This document shows, piece after piece, positions 56,820 to 64,000 of a stretch of DNA of 64,000 bases. Within the stretch, counting starts at the first letter, position 1. The number at the start of each line of letters is the position of its first letter. A model generated the notes under the pieces. It was not told where the DNA came from and searched no databases. It saw nothing but the letters and a program-made list of their open reading frames with translations. The stretch is taken from positions 64,270 through 128,269 of the forward strand of contig JBFLWQ010000004.1 in the NCBI GenBank assembly GCA_040757775.1, in the 5' to 3' direction. This stretch comes from Thermodesulfobacteriota bacterium (GTDB taxonomy: Bacteria; Desulfobacterota; UBA8473). The position numbers were made by a program, and so were the translations under genes.

Positions 56820-57992
56820 TTCTTCCGATAAATCAACCTCCAAATCCCTCACCCTAATCTCTCCGGTCATCAGTTTGTTCAGCATGGTTTTGAACAGGTC
56901 TTGAAGGGCAGATTTCTTTTCCTCGCAAAGTTGTATCTTTTCCTCAAGTGTTTTAAGAATATGAGCAATTTCCAATTGATCGTTAACGGTCGGAAGAGGA
57001 ACGGCAAATTTTTTTAAGGAAGCCCATGATGTTCTCGGATGATTTAATCCCCCTGTTGTTTGGATAGCATAGTCAAGAAATTTTTGTAAATGCAATAATC
57101 CTACAATGAAGACCGCCGGAACATCTTTCGCCGGAGTTAAAACCAAAATATCCGTTGAACAAATGCCATAATTATTAACAACCACAGCTTTATCCAAATA
57201 GGGCCGAAGCTTACCGTAAAGTATGTCATTAGGTGCAAACTGATGTTTAGCGCTCTGAACCTCAGATGGTGAGCCGTGTCGCTTCAAGAAAAATCTCCCA
57301 GACTCAATGTGTTCCAAGCCAATATAGACTTTGGTTTGACATTCATTAGGAACACAAGTTTCTTTTTTAAGTACACACAATTTCTCCAAAGTACCAACCT
57401 CCCAACTCTCCGGTATCCTACCGATCTCCGTCTCCTTGGTTTTTTCACCTCGCAAGCCATAGGTAAAGACATGCTGCATGGTTGATTTTTTCAGTTCTTG
57501 CAGGCGCTCGATAATGGATTCCTGAACCTCAATTGCCTGTTGAATTTTAAAAAGAATGGCAGCGATTTTTTGCTGTTCGGGGAGAGAAGGGAGAAGACAT
57601 TCAAGCTTGTAAACATCTTCTCTGTTTAAACCCGGAATGGTGCTATGCAAGTTCATCTCGCACAATCCAAAGGTGCTCAAGAAAAAAGCCATAAAGCGCC
57701 AATCATGATCTTTCCTTAAAGCAACATAATAAGTGGTGTCTATAGGCCAGAAGTCAGATGTTGAGAAATGCACAGCGCCACAGGAACCTTTCCGGCCAAC
57801 AATAATGCCTGGGCCATTTACTAACGCTTCATTGTGGAACCCAACAACCCCATTCGAGCCAAAAACAGGATGGTCCCCTGCTAACCTGTCATTCTTTGGC
57901 AAAGCCTTGCCATATTGCAGCGATATTTCATTACCTAAATAGGTCTTTATCCAGTCAGATCGCATCTCATTATTTCCCTTGCTTAATTCCAA
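56808..57992 (-). CDS. hsdS: Type I restriction enzyme, specificity subunit
   Basis: A 394-residue DNA-recognition subunit with two target-recognition domains. TRD1 (about 12-150) has DHPVFGSNGVVGFHNEAL and is followed by the first conserved coiled coil, LPEQQKIAAILFKIQQAIEVQESIIERL. TRD2 (about 195-340) has NDILYGKLRPYLDK and is followed by the second coil ending FKTMLNKLMTGEIRV. Each TRD reads half of a bipartite site. Its last three codons come from a dispersed palindrome (56779-56819). Confidence 0.93.
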   Translation of the reverse strand: MELSKGNNEMRSDWIKTYLGNEISLQYGKALPKNDRLAGDHPVFGSNGVVGFHNEALVNGPGIIVGRKGSCGAVHFSTSDFWPIDTTYYVALRKDHDWRFMAFFLSTFGLCEMNLHSTIPGLNREDVYKLECLLPSLPEQQKIAAILFKIQQAIEVQESIIERLQELKKSTMQHVFTYGLRGEKTKETEIGRIPESWEVGTLEKLCVLKKETCVPNECQTKVYIGLEHIESGRFFLKRHGSPSEVQSAKHQFAPNDILYGKLRPYLDKAVVVNNYGICSTDILVLTPAKDVPAVFIVGLLHLQKFLDYAIQTTGGLNHPRTSWASLKKFAVPLPTVNDQLEIAHILKTLEEKIQLCEEKKSALQDLFKTMLNKLMTGEIRVRDLEVDLSEESAG

Positions 57993-58000
57993 TCTTCATT

Positions 58001-58246
58001 TTATTCAACTTCCCAATACCCGCCTTTATCCGGGCCGATACGTTTTAACCTTCCTTCCTTTTTTAACTTGGCTATGTGAACCTTTATTGTGTTCGGACTT
58101 GTACCCAGCAGCGATGCTATATCATGCCTCGTTACTTTTGGATTATTCTTCATCACCGCTATAATTTTCTCGTCAAATGTCATTTTCTGGGTATCTTTCT
58201 GGGTGGCCTTGAACACCGTTACCCTGAACCCCTCGACACCGTTCAT
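58001..58246 (-). pseudogene. Winged-helix C-terminal fragment of a larger regulator
   Basis: An 81-codon frame with KATQKDTQKMTFDEKIIAVMK and ITRHDIASLLG-type helices, ending KRIGPDKGGYWEV. This is the usual C-terminal winged helix of AlbA_2/RecG-like ATP-binding transcriptional regulators, whose large N-terminal part is missing. The first 10 codons come from a dispersed repeat at 58219-58266. It ends 9 bp before hsdS. It may be a decayed gene or still make a small DNA-binding protein. Confidence 0.6.
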
Positions 58247-58266
58247 CCTGAGGTTTATCGAAGGAA
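58219..58266. repeat. Dispersed repeat (GTTCATCCTGAGGTTTATCGAAGG type)
   Basis: An imperfect inverted element (ACCCTGAACCCCTCGAC facing TTCATCCTGAGGTTTATCGA) overlaps the 5' end of the winged-helix fragment. Similar short repeats are widespread between genes in environmental bacteria. Confidence 0.5.
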
Positions 58267-58359
58267 TAAATAGTGCTCAGGGCAGGCCAGCTACACAGCC
58301 TCCTGTGGGGGTTAAGGTGGTGGTCATAGAGGTATTTAATGCTCCGAGTCATAACTGTG

Positions 58360-58995
58360 TTACAATTCAGATGGTGGCCATAAGCCCTCCCTTTTTACCC
58401 TGATTTCGATAACGTCTGTTGAAATTCCAAAAGGTCTACACAACGTTGGCGAAATTCGTGATAATACTGCGTCAGAATCAGTTTTCATAAAGGTGGTTAA
58501 ATTATTTTTCTTTATGGTTTCATAGGATTTATTTACTTCTACTGCCAGATGCGCGTGGGGCACCAGCAAGCGTCCTGCAAATTCATTGGCCTGCCATTCA
58601 AAGCTGCGATATTCATTTTCCGGCACATTGAGAATAAAGTTTTTCCACTCCTCCGGTGATGTAACATCGAGTCTTGTATAGATATCCCTGTGGAGAAAAA
58701 GGTGTCCCAGTTCATGGGCAAATGAAAAACGCATGCGGTTTGCAAATTTCTCACTCATATAACAGTCATAATCTACTACGATTCCCGTTAAGTCCATTTT
58801 TAAATAGGCGTCTATATCAATCGTAGACAGAAGGTTATGTATTGGTTCGATATCCAGTCTGAGCCCGAACTCCACAATTTTTTCCGTATTGATCGGTAAC
58901 TTGTTGTCGTGCCAGTATTCTTCTCGAACCCTATCCGCTTTTTCCCAGAGTTCTTTTGAATCAATCCACCTGCACTTGAACTCACTATAATCCAA
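58360..58995 (-). CDS. ImmA/IrrE-family metallopeptidase
   Basis: A 211-residue protein with zinc motif HELGH (94-98) in FSFAHELGHLFLH. A further acidic residue region WQANEFAGRLLVP follows, as in ImmA and IrrE, which cleave the repressor encoded beside them. It starts 1 bp after the XRE stop, so the two are translated together. In this context it probably relieves repression by the adjacent XRE protein; the trigger is unknown. Confidence 0.88.
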   Translation of the reverse strand: MDYSEFKCRWIDSKELWEKADRVREEYWHDNKLPINTEKIVEFGLRLDIEPIHNLLSTIDIDAYLKMDLTGIVVDYDCYMSEKFANRMRFSFAHELGHLFLHRDIYTRLDVTSPEEWKNFILNVPENEYRSFEWQANEFAGRLLVPHAHLAVEVNKSYETIKKNNLTTFMKTDSDAVLSRISPTLCRPFGISTDVIEIRVKREGLWPPSEL

Positions 58996-58996
58996 A

Positions 58997-59362
58997 TTAC
59001 TCTTTCCCCTTTTTTATCATCTGAATTAATTTTTCTAAGTCTTCCAGGGTAGGTTTTTCACTCCTGAGCGTTCTGAAAAACATGGGCAAAGAATTTAATG
59101 CCTTTGTATCAGATAGAATGTCCTGAGGGATAACGCCAGCAGTGATACTTGCCTTGTCTTTCATTTCCCTCCACAAGACCGATTCGAATTCAATATCCAG
59201 CGCCAGAGCAATTTTTTTTAATTTTCCCTCATCCTGAGGAGGTGCAAGCACACCGCGCTCCACTTTACTCCAATTGCTGGCATCTACTTCAATCATTTTG
59301 CAAAACTCTCTCAGGCCCAGCCCCTTGCTTAGCCTCTTCTCTTTAATAAATTCTCCAAACAT
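58997..59362 (-). CDS. XRE-family repressor paired with ImmA/IrrE peptidase
   Basis: A 121-residue protein. Residues 5-60 form an XRE helix-turn-helix (FIKEKRLSKGLGLREFCKMI and WSKVERGVLAPP). The C-terminal SLPMFFRTLRSEKPTLEDLEKLIQMI is the helical tail probably recognised by the peptidase. A dyad operator lies 50 bp upstream (59411-59436), so it is likely autoregulated. It lies directly after hsdM. Confidence 0.88.
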   Translation of the reverse strand: MFGEFIKEKRLSKGLGLREFCKMIEVDASNWSKVERGVLAPPQDEGKLKKIALALDIEFESVLWREMKDKASITAGVIPQDILSDTKALNSLPMFFRTLRSEKPTLEDLEKLIQMIKKGKE

Positions 59363-59410
59363 GGCCTTTTCTCCCTTCTTTCCCTTTTATTTCTTTTTTA
59401 TCCGGGATTG

Positions 59411-59436
59411 TGGTAAATATTTTACCATGTGGTAAA
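59411..59436 (-). promoter_or_regulatory. Operator of the XRE-ImmA pair
   Basis: A perfect dyad TGGTAAA-TAT-TTTACCA (59411-59427) is followed by a third half site TGGTAAA (59430-59436), in the 105-bp hsdM-XRE spacer, 49 bp upstream of the XRE start. Confidence 0.65.
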
Positions 59437-59467
59437 AGTAACACCACAGGGGAGAAAAGTCAAGCCA

Positions 59468-61288
59468 TTATTTTCCGAACCCCATCTTTCTGAAAATCTC
59501 TTGGAGCTCCTCATCTGCTTCATCTGCTTTCTTCTCCAGCCCCACAAGTTCTTCCAAAATTGCCGGAATGCTTCGGTAGGCTTCCTTTTCGGTAATATCA
59601 ACATATCGTGAGGGTGAAAGGTTATAATCATTGTCTGCTGCCTGCTCTCGCGTGATTACCTTTAAAAACCGTTCAATATCCTCACCTTTAATAAAAGCGT
59701 CTGCTATTTTACGGATACTTTCATCAGGAATATAGTTCTTTGGCTGCCCTTTCTTGAATTCCCGGCTGGCATTAACCAGGACAATTTTGCCCTTTCGTGC
59801 GGGCGGCTTGGCTTTATTGAATACTATGATTATTCCCGCAGCCGTGGTATTATAGAAAAGGTTATCCGGCAGTAAGATAACCCCTTCGATCAAATCATTA
59901 TCCACAAACCATTTGCGAATCTTTTTTTCTCGGTCCTCGGTCTTACTCCCGCTGCCCCGGGTAACTGCCCCGGTGTCAATGACAACTGCAGCACGGCCAT
60001 GATCATTCAACGATGCAACTGTATTTTGCAGCCATGCCCAGTCTGCTTTGCTGGTAGTAATACCGCCCTGGGATTCAAAACGGTCAAAAGGATCATTGTC
60101 ATATACTGCTGTATTAAAAGGCTGATTCCACATAGGATTTGAAACAACAATATCGAACTTCTTCAGGCTTGAATCAGACTGCTTGAATTTGGGATTGGTC
60201 ATGGAATTGCCGCGAACGATCTCGCCCTCCATGTCGTGGACCACCATATTCATCCGGGCAATAGCATAGCTCGAGCCGGTAAGCTCCTGTCCGTAGAGCT
60301 TTAAAGGACGCCGCACCTTGATTTCCCGTTCCTGTAGCGCAAGCTCGCACTTGATCAGAAGCCCGGCCGACCCGCAGGCATAGTCATAAACTTCCTCACC
60401 CTGACGCGGCCGCACAATATAGGCCATGAGCCACCCAACTTCTGTCGGCGTAAAAAACTCACCCGCACTCTGTCCCTGCCCCTCAGCAAATTTTCTCAAC
60501 AGATATTCATAGGCACGGCCAAGAAAATCCGGCTCTACATCATAGAGGCCAAGACGGTATCGGGGGTCAGAAATTGTTTCGATCACACCGGACAATGCAG
60601 CATCGCTGATTTCGCGCTCATTGTTGCGGGTTTCATTATAATCAACAATATCGATTACCCCGCTGAGATTCGGGTTATGCTTTGTAATAGCTCGCATGGT
60701 TATGGTTAGCTGTTCGCCAAGAGTTTTGGGCTTTCGGTCCCATGACCAGTCAAACTGCTCCCGGCCACTCACTACCGGCCACCGTGCCTCAGGTGGTATA
60801 AAGAAGCGCACCAAGCCGTGGTCAGCTTCAATAATTGAGAGGGCTGTCTCTTTGTCTCCATATCTTTCTGCTAACCGTTCAACCTCATCTTCGAATACAT
60901 CGGAAAGCCGTTTAATAAATATCAGGGGAAGGATATAATCCTTAAATTTGGGTGCATCCTTTTCCCCCCGAATAGAGCAGGCTGCGCTCCAGAGCATCTG
61001 CTCCATGGACTTTGTACTTAAAATATCCTCTTTGGATTTCCGGCGACGTCTAGATTGAAAGGTCTGGTTATTTTCACTATTTGTTAGCGCGCTTTGATCA
61101 ATGCCCGACTGCTCAATTAAGTCCAAAATAGCTTCTCTGGCTTTTCCCCGGGGGATTATCCTCTCGTTTTCCCAGCGGTTAACCGTCGCGAATGAAACGC
61201 CAAGTTTTGCTGCAAGCTCTTCCTGGCTCAAGTTCAGCATGACCCTCAGTTCTTTTACAACTTTACTTATGTCACGTATATCAAGCAT
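59468..61288 (-). CDS. hsdM: Type I restriction enzyme, M subunit with N-terminal XRE domain
   Basis: About 606 residues from the ATG at 61288, which follows GGAG; a GTG two codons earlier is also open. Residues about 5-60 form an XRE helix-turn-helix (LRVMLNLSQEELAAKLGVSFATVNRWENERIIP), followed by a basic linker (SRRRRKSKED). The usual HsdM helical domain (MEQMLWSAACSIRGEKDAPKFKDYILPLIFIKRLSD) and methylase follow: motif I YDYACGSAGLL, motif IV NPMWNQPF (for NPPF). It adds N6-methyladenine and forms the core of the R-M complex. The fused HTH suggests self-regulation at the palindrome at 61313-61324. Confidence 0.93.
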   Translation of the reverse strand: MLDIRDISKVVKELRVMLNLSQEELAAKLGVSFATVNRWENERIIPRGKAREAILDLIEQSGIDQSALTNSENNQTFQSRRRRKSKEDILSTKSMEQMLWSAACSIRGEKDAPKFKDYILPLIFIKRLSDVFEDEVERLAERYGDKETALSIIEADHGLVRFFIPPEARWPVVSGREQFDWSWDRKPKTLGEQLTITMRAITKHNPNLSGVIDIVDYNETRNNEREISDAALSGVIETISDPRYRLGLYDVEPDFLGRAYEYLLRKFAEGQGQSAGEFFTPTEVGWLMAYIVRPRQGEEVYDYACGSAGLLIKCELALQEREIKVRRPLKLYGQELTGSSYAIARMNMVVHDMEGEIVRGNSMTNPKFKQSDSSLKKFDIVVSNPMWNQPFNTAVYDNDPFDRFESQGGITTSKADWAWLQNTVASLNDHGRAAVVIDTGAVTRGSGSKTEDREKKIRKWFVDNDLIEGVILLPDNLFYNTTAAGIIIVFNKAKPPARKGKIVLVNASREFKKGQPKNYIPDESIRKIADAFIKGEDIERFLKVITREQAADNDYNLSPSRYVDITEKEAYRSIPAILEELVGLEKKADEADEELQEIFRKMGFGK

Positions 61289-61312
61289 ACCCACTCCGTA
61301 ATATATGTTATA

Positions 61313-61324
61313 ATGCTATAGCAT
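61313..61324 (-). promoter_or_regulatory. Candidate operator/promoter region of hsdM
   Basis: A perfect 12-bp palindrome ATGCTATAGCAT lies inside a larger AT-rich dyad (ATATATG...CATATAT), 25 bp upstream of the hsdM start. TATAAT-like sequences overlap it. It could be bound by the HTH of HsdM itself. Confidence 0.5.
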
Positions 61325-61395
61325 ATATAAAATATCTTGTCAAGCATTTTCTAACATATTCTTATTCCCTCTCTTTCCAAAAACCTCCTCAAAGC

Positions 61396-61430
61396 AAAAA
61401 ACCCCACTCTCATTTTGAGAAGCAGGGTTT
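61396..61430 (-). terminator. Terminator of the thymidylate synthase gene
   Basis: On the minus strand AAACCC and a TTCTCAAAATGAGA inner stem fold against GGGGTTTTTT, giving a hairpin with T6, 20 bp past the stop at 61451. Confidence 0.7.
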
Positions 61431-61450
61431 CTGCTACCGGTATGCCATCT

Positions 61451-62131
61451 TTACCCTCTTATGGTACCTTCCATCCTGTAGGTTCTGATCTTTGCCAGAT
61501 CAAAGGAGTAATCATATAAGTGCAGTCCCTTTGAACTGGCAATTATTTCTCCGTCCTCCACTCCAATCTCAGACGCCATATATTCCTTAAGTATCTGGAT
61601 GGCAGCCAGATTGGATGGAAATCCTGCCCACAAATCCCATGATCTAAAATACAGGGCAAAGTGGAGTTTTCCATCCTTTACTTTTGTGTCGATCAGGCGG
61701 AGGCATGGCGGATCCTCTGTTCCGCAATCCTCCGGTCTCCCGATTTCCATTGCTGCCTGGTTTGTCCCATGCCCTTTCTTATACATCTCTATTACCTTCT
61801 CGACCTGCTTAAAACCGAATAGCCTTTGACCATAAGTATAGGTCTCATTTGGCTCTACCTTGTCAGTCATGAGGTATGGAAGGTACTGCTCGACGTATTC
61901 CATGGTTGTTGGAGGAGGAATGCCAAGCCCGGGAGGGATATCAGGGATAAGCGGTCTCGCCCCAGGGTGTTTTATATGAACGGTGATGTAATCAAACTCC
62001 CTTCTGACAGCCCCTTCATAACTTCCCTTTGTGATTTTGTAATTATTCCCGACTTCAAGTATCCGTGCTATACATTGAAACCAGGCATCGGGCAGATCTC
62101 TGGCTTCTATTAATACTGGTTTTAGATTCAT
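61451..62131 (-). CDS. thyA: Archaeal-type thymidylate synthase
   Basis: A 226-residue thymidylate synthase of the short archaeal/methanogen group. Catalytic C143 is in EDPPCLRL, the phosphate-binding arginine in FRSWDLWAGFPSNLAAIQ, and H204 and Y206 in HLYDY hold the nucleotide sugar. N174 corresponds to the asparagine that selects dUMP; dCMP hydroxymethylases have aspartate there, so dUMP methylation is expected. It would make dTMP from dUMP with methylene-tetrahydrofolate or a related folate. Shorter than E. coli ThyA (264). The gene stands alone after the R-M island. Confidence 0.87.
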   Translation of the reverse strand: MNLKPVLIEARDLPDAWFQCIARILEVGNNYKITKGSYEGAVRREFDYITVHIKHPGARPLIPDIPPGLGIPPPTTMEYVEQYLPYLMTDKVEPNETYTYGQRLFGFKQVEKVIEMYKKGHGTNQAAMEIGRPEDCGTEDPPCLRLIDTKVKDGKLHFALYFRSWDLWAGFPSNLAAIQILKEYMASEIGVEDGEIIASSKGLHLYDYSFDLAKIRTYRMEGTIRG

Positions 62132-62178
62132 TCTGCTTCTCCCATAGAATTCTTGCTTTATTCGTGGTAACTGGTGAT

Positions 62179-62877
62179 CTAACCTTTTGTTTTAACAACT
62201 CGCTCCGGGTAGTCTGTAAATACCCCGTCAACCCCAAGCAACTCCATGCGTGCGATGTCTTCGGGGTCATTTACGGTAAACACAAATACTTTTAGCCCGC
62301 GTTTGTGGGCATCATTGACAAAAAACTCATCTATGAAGTCAATGGACAGGTGTACCGAATAGCAGCCCAGTCTTTCGGCAAATGCTGCATTATCAACAGG
62401 GAGACCTACGATAAGTGCACCGGTAAGTACTTTAGAATCAAGCTTCTTCGCATTAAGCAGCTCGCGGTGATTAAACGACGACACTAATATACTTTCATAG
62501 CCCCAACCCTGGTCAAGCTGTTTCCTGATTAAAGAGACTACAGGCTTCGTAGTTTGGAATCCCTTCAGTTCTATATTCAAGCCAGCCCTACCATTGACGA
62601 TTGCGAATACCTCTTCTAGCGTTGGAATCTTCTGGCCTTTTCCAGCGTTGAGTGAACGCAGATATCCGAATGTCTTATCGTTTATATATCCAGTACCATC
62701 AGTTGTGCGTTCGAGCCGATTGTCATGAATAACGATTAAGTGGCCGTCCACAAAGCAGACATCTATCTCTACCCACGATGCCCCCAGGCTGATAGCCTTT
62801 TCTATCGAAAGAAGGGTGTTTTCAGGTTCGTGTCCCATGGCACCGCGATGGCCTATGCAGAGCAATTCACCTCTCAT
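62179..62877 (-). CDS. Glycerophosphodiester phosphodiesterase
   Basis: A 232-residue TIM-barrel enzyme. The signature is CIGHRGAMGHEPENTLLSI, then VEIDVCFVDGHLIVIHDNRLERTTDGTG, giving the two histidines (HR and HD) and acidic Ca2+/Mg2+ ligands (E, D). LNIELKG and VNDPEDIARMELLGVDGVFTDYPE complete the barrel. No signal peptide is present, so it is cytoplasmic (UgpQ-like) and releases glycerol-3-phosphate from deacylated lipids. It lies 47 bp upstream of the thymidylate synthase gene. Confidence 0.93.
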   Translation of the reverse strand: MRGELLCIGHRGAMGHEPENTLLSIEKAISLGASWVEIDVCFVDGHLIVIHDNRLERTTDGTGYINDKTFGYLRSLNAGKGQKIPTLEEVFAIVNGRAGLNIELKGFQTTKPVVSLIRKQLDQGWGYESILVSSFNHRELLNAKKLDSKVLTGALIVGLPVDNAAFAERLGCYSVHLSIDFIDEFFVNDAHKRGLKVFVFTVNDPEDIARMELLGVDGVFTDYPERVVKTKG

Positions 62878-62961
62878 AACATATCCTTACATAATTTTCC
62901 TGGATAATACCATATAGGTACCTTGGTTTGCAAATACAAGTCGACATTTTAAGTAACAACC

Positions 62962-64000
62962 TTATGGGTTATGAAGCCTGGAATAGATGTCAACATTTGC
63001 AATAGCCCTTGCTGCCCGTTCAAAGGTGGGATAGGCAGGTATCCCTGCGTGGGAGAGTGTCCTTTCGAACTCCAATCTTTCTGCAATGACTGAACCATGG
63101 GGGGAGAGCAATACAATAGGTTTGTATTTAGTTTTTTTGAAGTTTGCAATAATCTCAAGTGTATCCTGGAATATCTTCTTTGATGCTAACCCGACGAGAA
63201 AATCTACCGGGACCTGGATTATGAGAATATCTATAAGGGGGTCATCTAGTACTAATTCTATCGTATTACTGAGTATCTCAGTAATGCCCCCAACGGAACC
63301 CATATCTAGGGGATTTCGCAGTATGCTGCCTGCTTTAGGGATGATAGTCTTGAGCTTAGCCCTTGTCTCATCGGTGAAAGGGGGGACCTCCATACCCTGA
63401 CTGGTAAAGGCATCGCTGGATGTAACGCTTGCCCCACCACCAGCACCGTAGAGTCCGGCGATGACGGCAACACGATTTCCACAAAATCGAGGAAGGTGTA
63501 AAAAGGCTAAGATAGTATCAACCAACTCCTCGTGGCTCTCTACCTTAATTGCACCAGCCTGCTTCAGAGCTGCCTTCCATATTATATCGGAACCGGCAAG
63601 TGAGGCACTATGAGATGCTGCTGTCTGAGCACCAGCAGGAGTTTTTCCTCCCTTCCAGATAATCAAAGGCTTGGTTTTTGAGATTTCCTTAATCAGTCTA
63701 AAGAGGCGTTGGCTATCTTTTGCTCCCTCTAAATAGGCGCCGATGATTTTCGTCTCCGGATCGAGTGCGAAATACTCCAGATAATCACAGTTATCAAGAT
63801 CACACCCGTTTCCGAAACTGACCACCTTGCTAAAGCAAATCCCCCGTCTTATCCCTTCGTCAATTAGATTACCAGCAACTCCACCACTGTGGGAGATGAA
63901 CCCTACTGTGCCGGCCTCTGCCGGGAAGTGCATAGGACCATAAGGCATATGGCATGCAGGGGAATACACTCCGATGCAGTTTGGGCCAATAATCCGGAAT
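62962..64000 (-). CDS. NDP-forming acyl-CoA synthetase, alpha-type subunit (5' end outside window)
   Basis: The frame is open to the right edge and reads GPNCIGVYSPA before the internal GTG at 63969. TVGFISHSGGVAGNLIDEGIRRG, then KVVSFGNGCDLDNCDYLEYFALDPETKIIGAYLEG forms the CoA-ligase domain, and TAASHSASLAGSDIIWKAALKQAGAI holds the conserved phosphohistidine-type H in the 'SHSASLAG' loop. The last 100 residues (PRFCGNRVAVIAGLYGAGGGASVTSSDA) are the second ligase subdomain. These enzymes make ATP from acyl-CoA thioesters. The CoA-binding domain start is off the window. Confidence 0.87.
   Translation of the reverse strand, partial: FRIIGPNCIGVYSPACHMPYGPMHFPAEAGTVGFISHSGGVAGNLIDEGIRRGICFSKVVSFGNGCDLDNCDYLEYFALDPETKIIGAYLEGAKDSQRLFRLIKEISKTKPLIIWKGGKTPAGAQTAASHSASLAGSDIIWKAALKQAGAIKVESHEELVDTILAFLHLPRFCGNRVAVIAGLYGAGGGASVTSSDAFTSQGMEVPPFTDETRAKLKTIIPKAGSILRNPLDMGSVGGITEILSNTIELVLDDPLIDILIIQVPVDFLVGLASKKIFQDTLEIIANFKKTKYKPIVLLSPHGSVIAERLEFERTLSHAGIPAYPTFERAARAIANVDIYSRLHNP

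Overview
The window is about 64 kb of moderately AT-rich bacterial chromosome. It carries dense operons, Shine-Dalgarno-led starts and a bacterial type A RNase P RNA. It also has a CIRCE-controlled groESL, two S21 proteins and an outer-membrane beta-barrel protein, so the cell has a diderm envelope. GlcF-like Fe-S proteins, SucCD, an ADP-forming acyl-CoA synthetase and an archaeal-type thymidylate synthase fit an anaerobic or microaerophilic Desulfobacterota-like (deltaproteobacterial) organism. That placement is an inference: there is no rRNA in the window. Many short dispersed palindromic repeats lie between genes and in places supply the last codons of genes.

Layout: 1-3.2 kb (+): end of a DnaC-like ATPase, HAD phosphatase, a DUF763 protein split by a frameshift at a T9 run, flavin reductase and HD-domain protein. 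3.2-7.2 kb (-): a Co/Ni ECF transport operon (cbiM, cbiN-like, cbiQ, cbiO) plus a His/Cys-rich protein and an outer-membrane protein, with two related hairpins in front of cbiM and the outer-membrane gene. 7.3-9.1 kb (-): tRNA-Arg, two tRNA-Ser genes and serS. 9.1-11.5 kb (-): an enlarged rnpB, a MITE-like inverted repeat, RNase HI, a zinc-ribbon coiled-coil protein and a tRNA(CAU). 11.6-18.4 kb (-): a macromolecular-synthesis cluster rpsU-mutS2-dnaG-rpoD. 18.8-21.6 kb (-): STAS/HATPase protein, GlcF-like protein and DksA-like protein.

22-29.6 kb (+): groES-groEL, ileS-lspA-lgt, DUF445 and mogA. 29.6-30.6 kb is mostly repeats. 30.6-34.7 kb (+): tRNA-Val, then a compact operon of lysine 2,3-aminomutase, two D-Ala-D-Ala-ligase-like ATP-grasp enzymes and a GNAT acetyltransferase. 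This is the best candidate for an undescribed pathway, probably making a beta-lysine-derived product. 34.7-42.9 kb: a HigA antitoxin remnant, a D-aminoacylase and a C26 peptidase-like amidotransferase, a second S21, then NagZ with a peptide/nickel-type ABC transporter (possible peptidoglycan salvage) and a NUDIX hydrolase. 43-49.3 kb: XRE-cupin regulator, metallo-hydrolase, two-subunit fumarase, sucC-sucD and tRNA-Glu. 49.4-51.2 kb: an orphan LivK-like binding protein and two small proteins.

51.4-61.3 kb (-) is a type I restriction-modification island. HsdM has an N-terminal XRE domain. Embedded between the hsd genes are an XRE/ImmA-IrrE pair with its own operator, a winged-helix fragment, a DUF5343-like protein with a HEPN/DUF4145-like partner, and an ORF6N-domain gene between direct repeats. 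A YgjP-like metalloprotein follows hsdR. The window closes (61.4-64 kb, -) with thymidylate synthase, a glycerophosphodiester phosphodiesterase and a truncated NDP-forming acyl-CoA synthetase.
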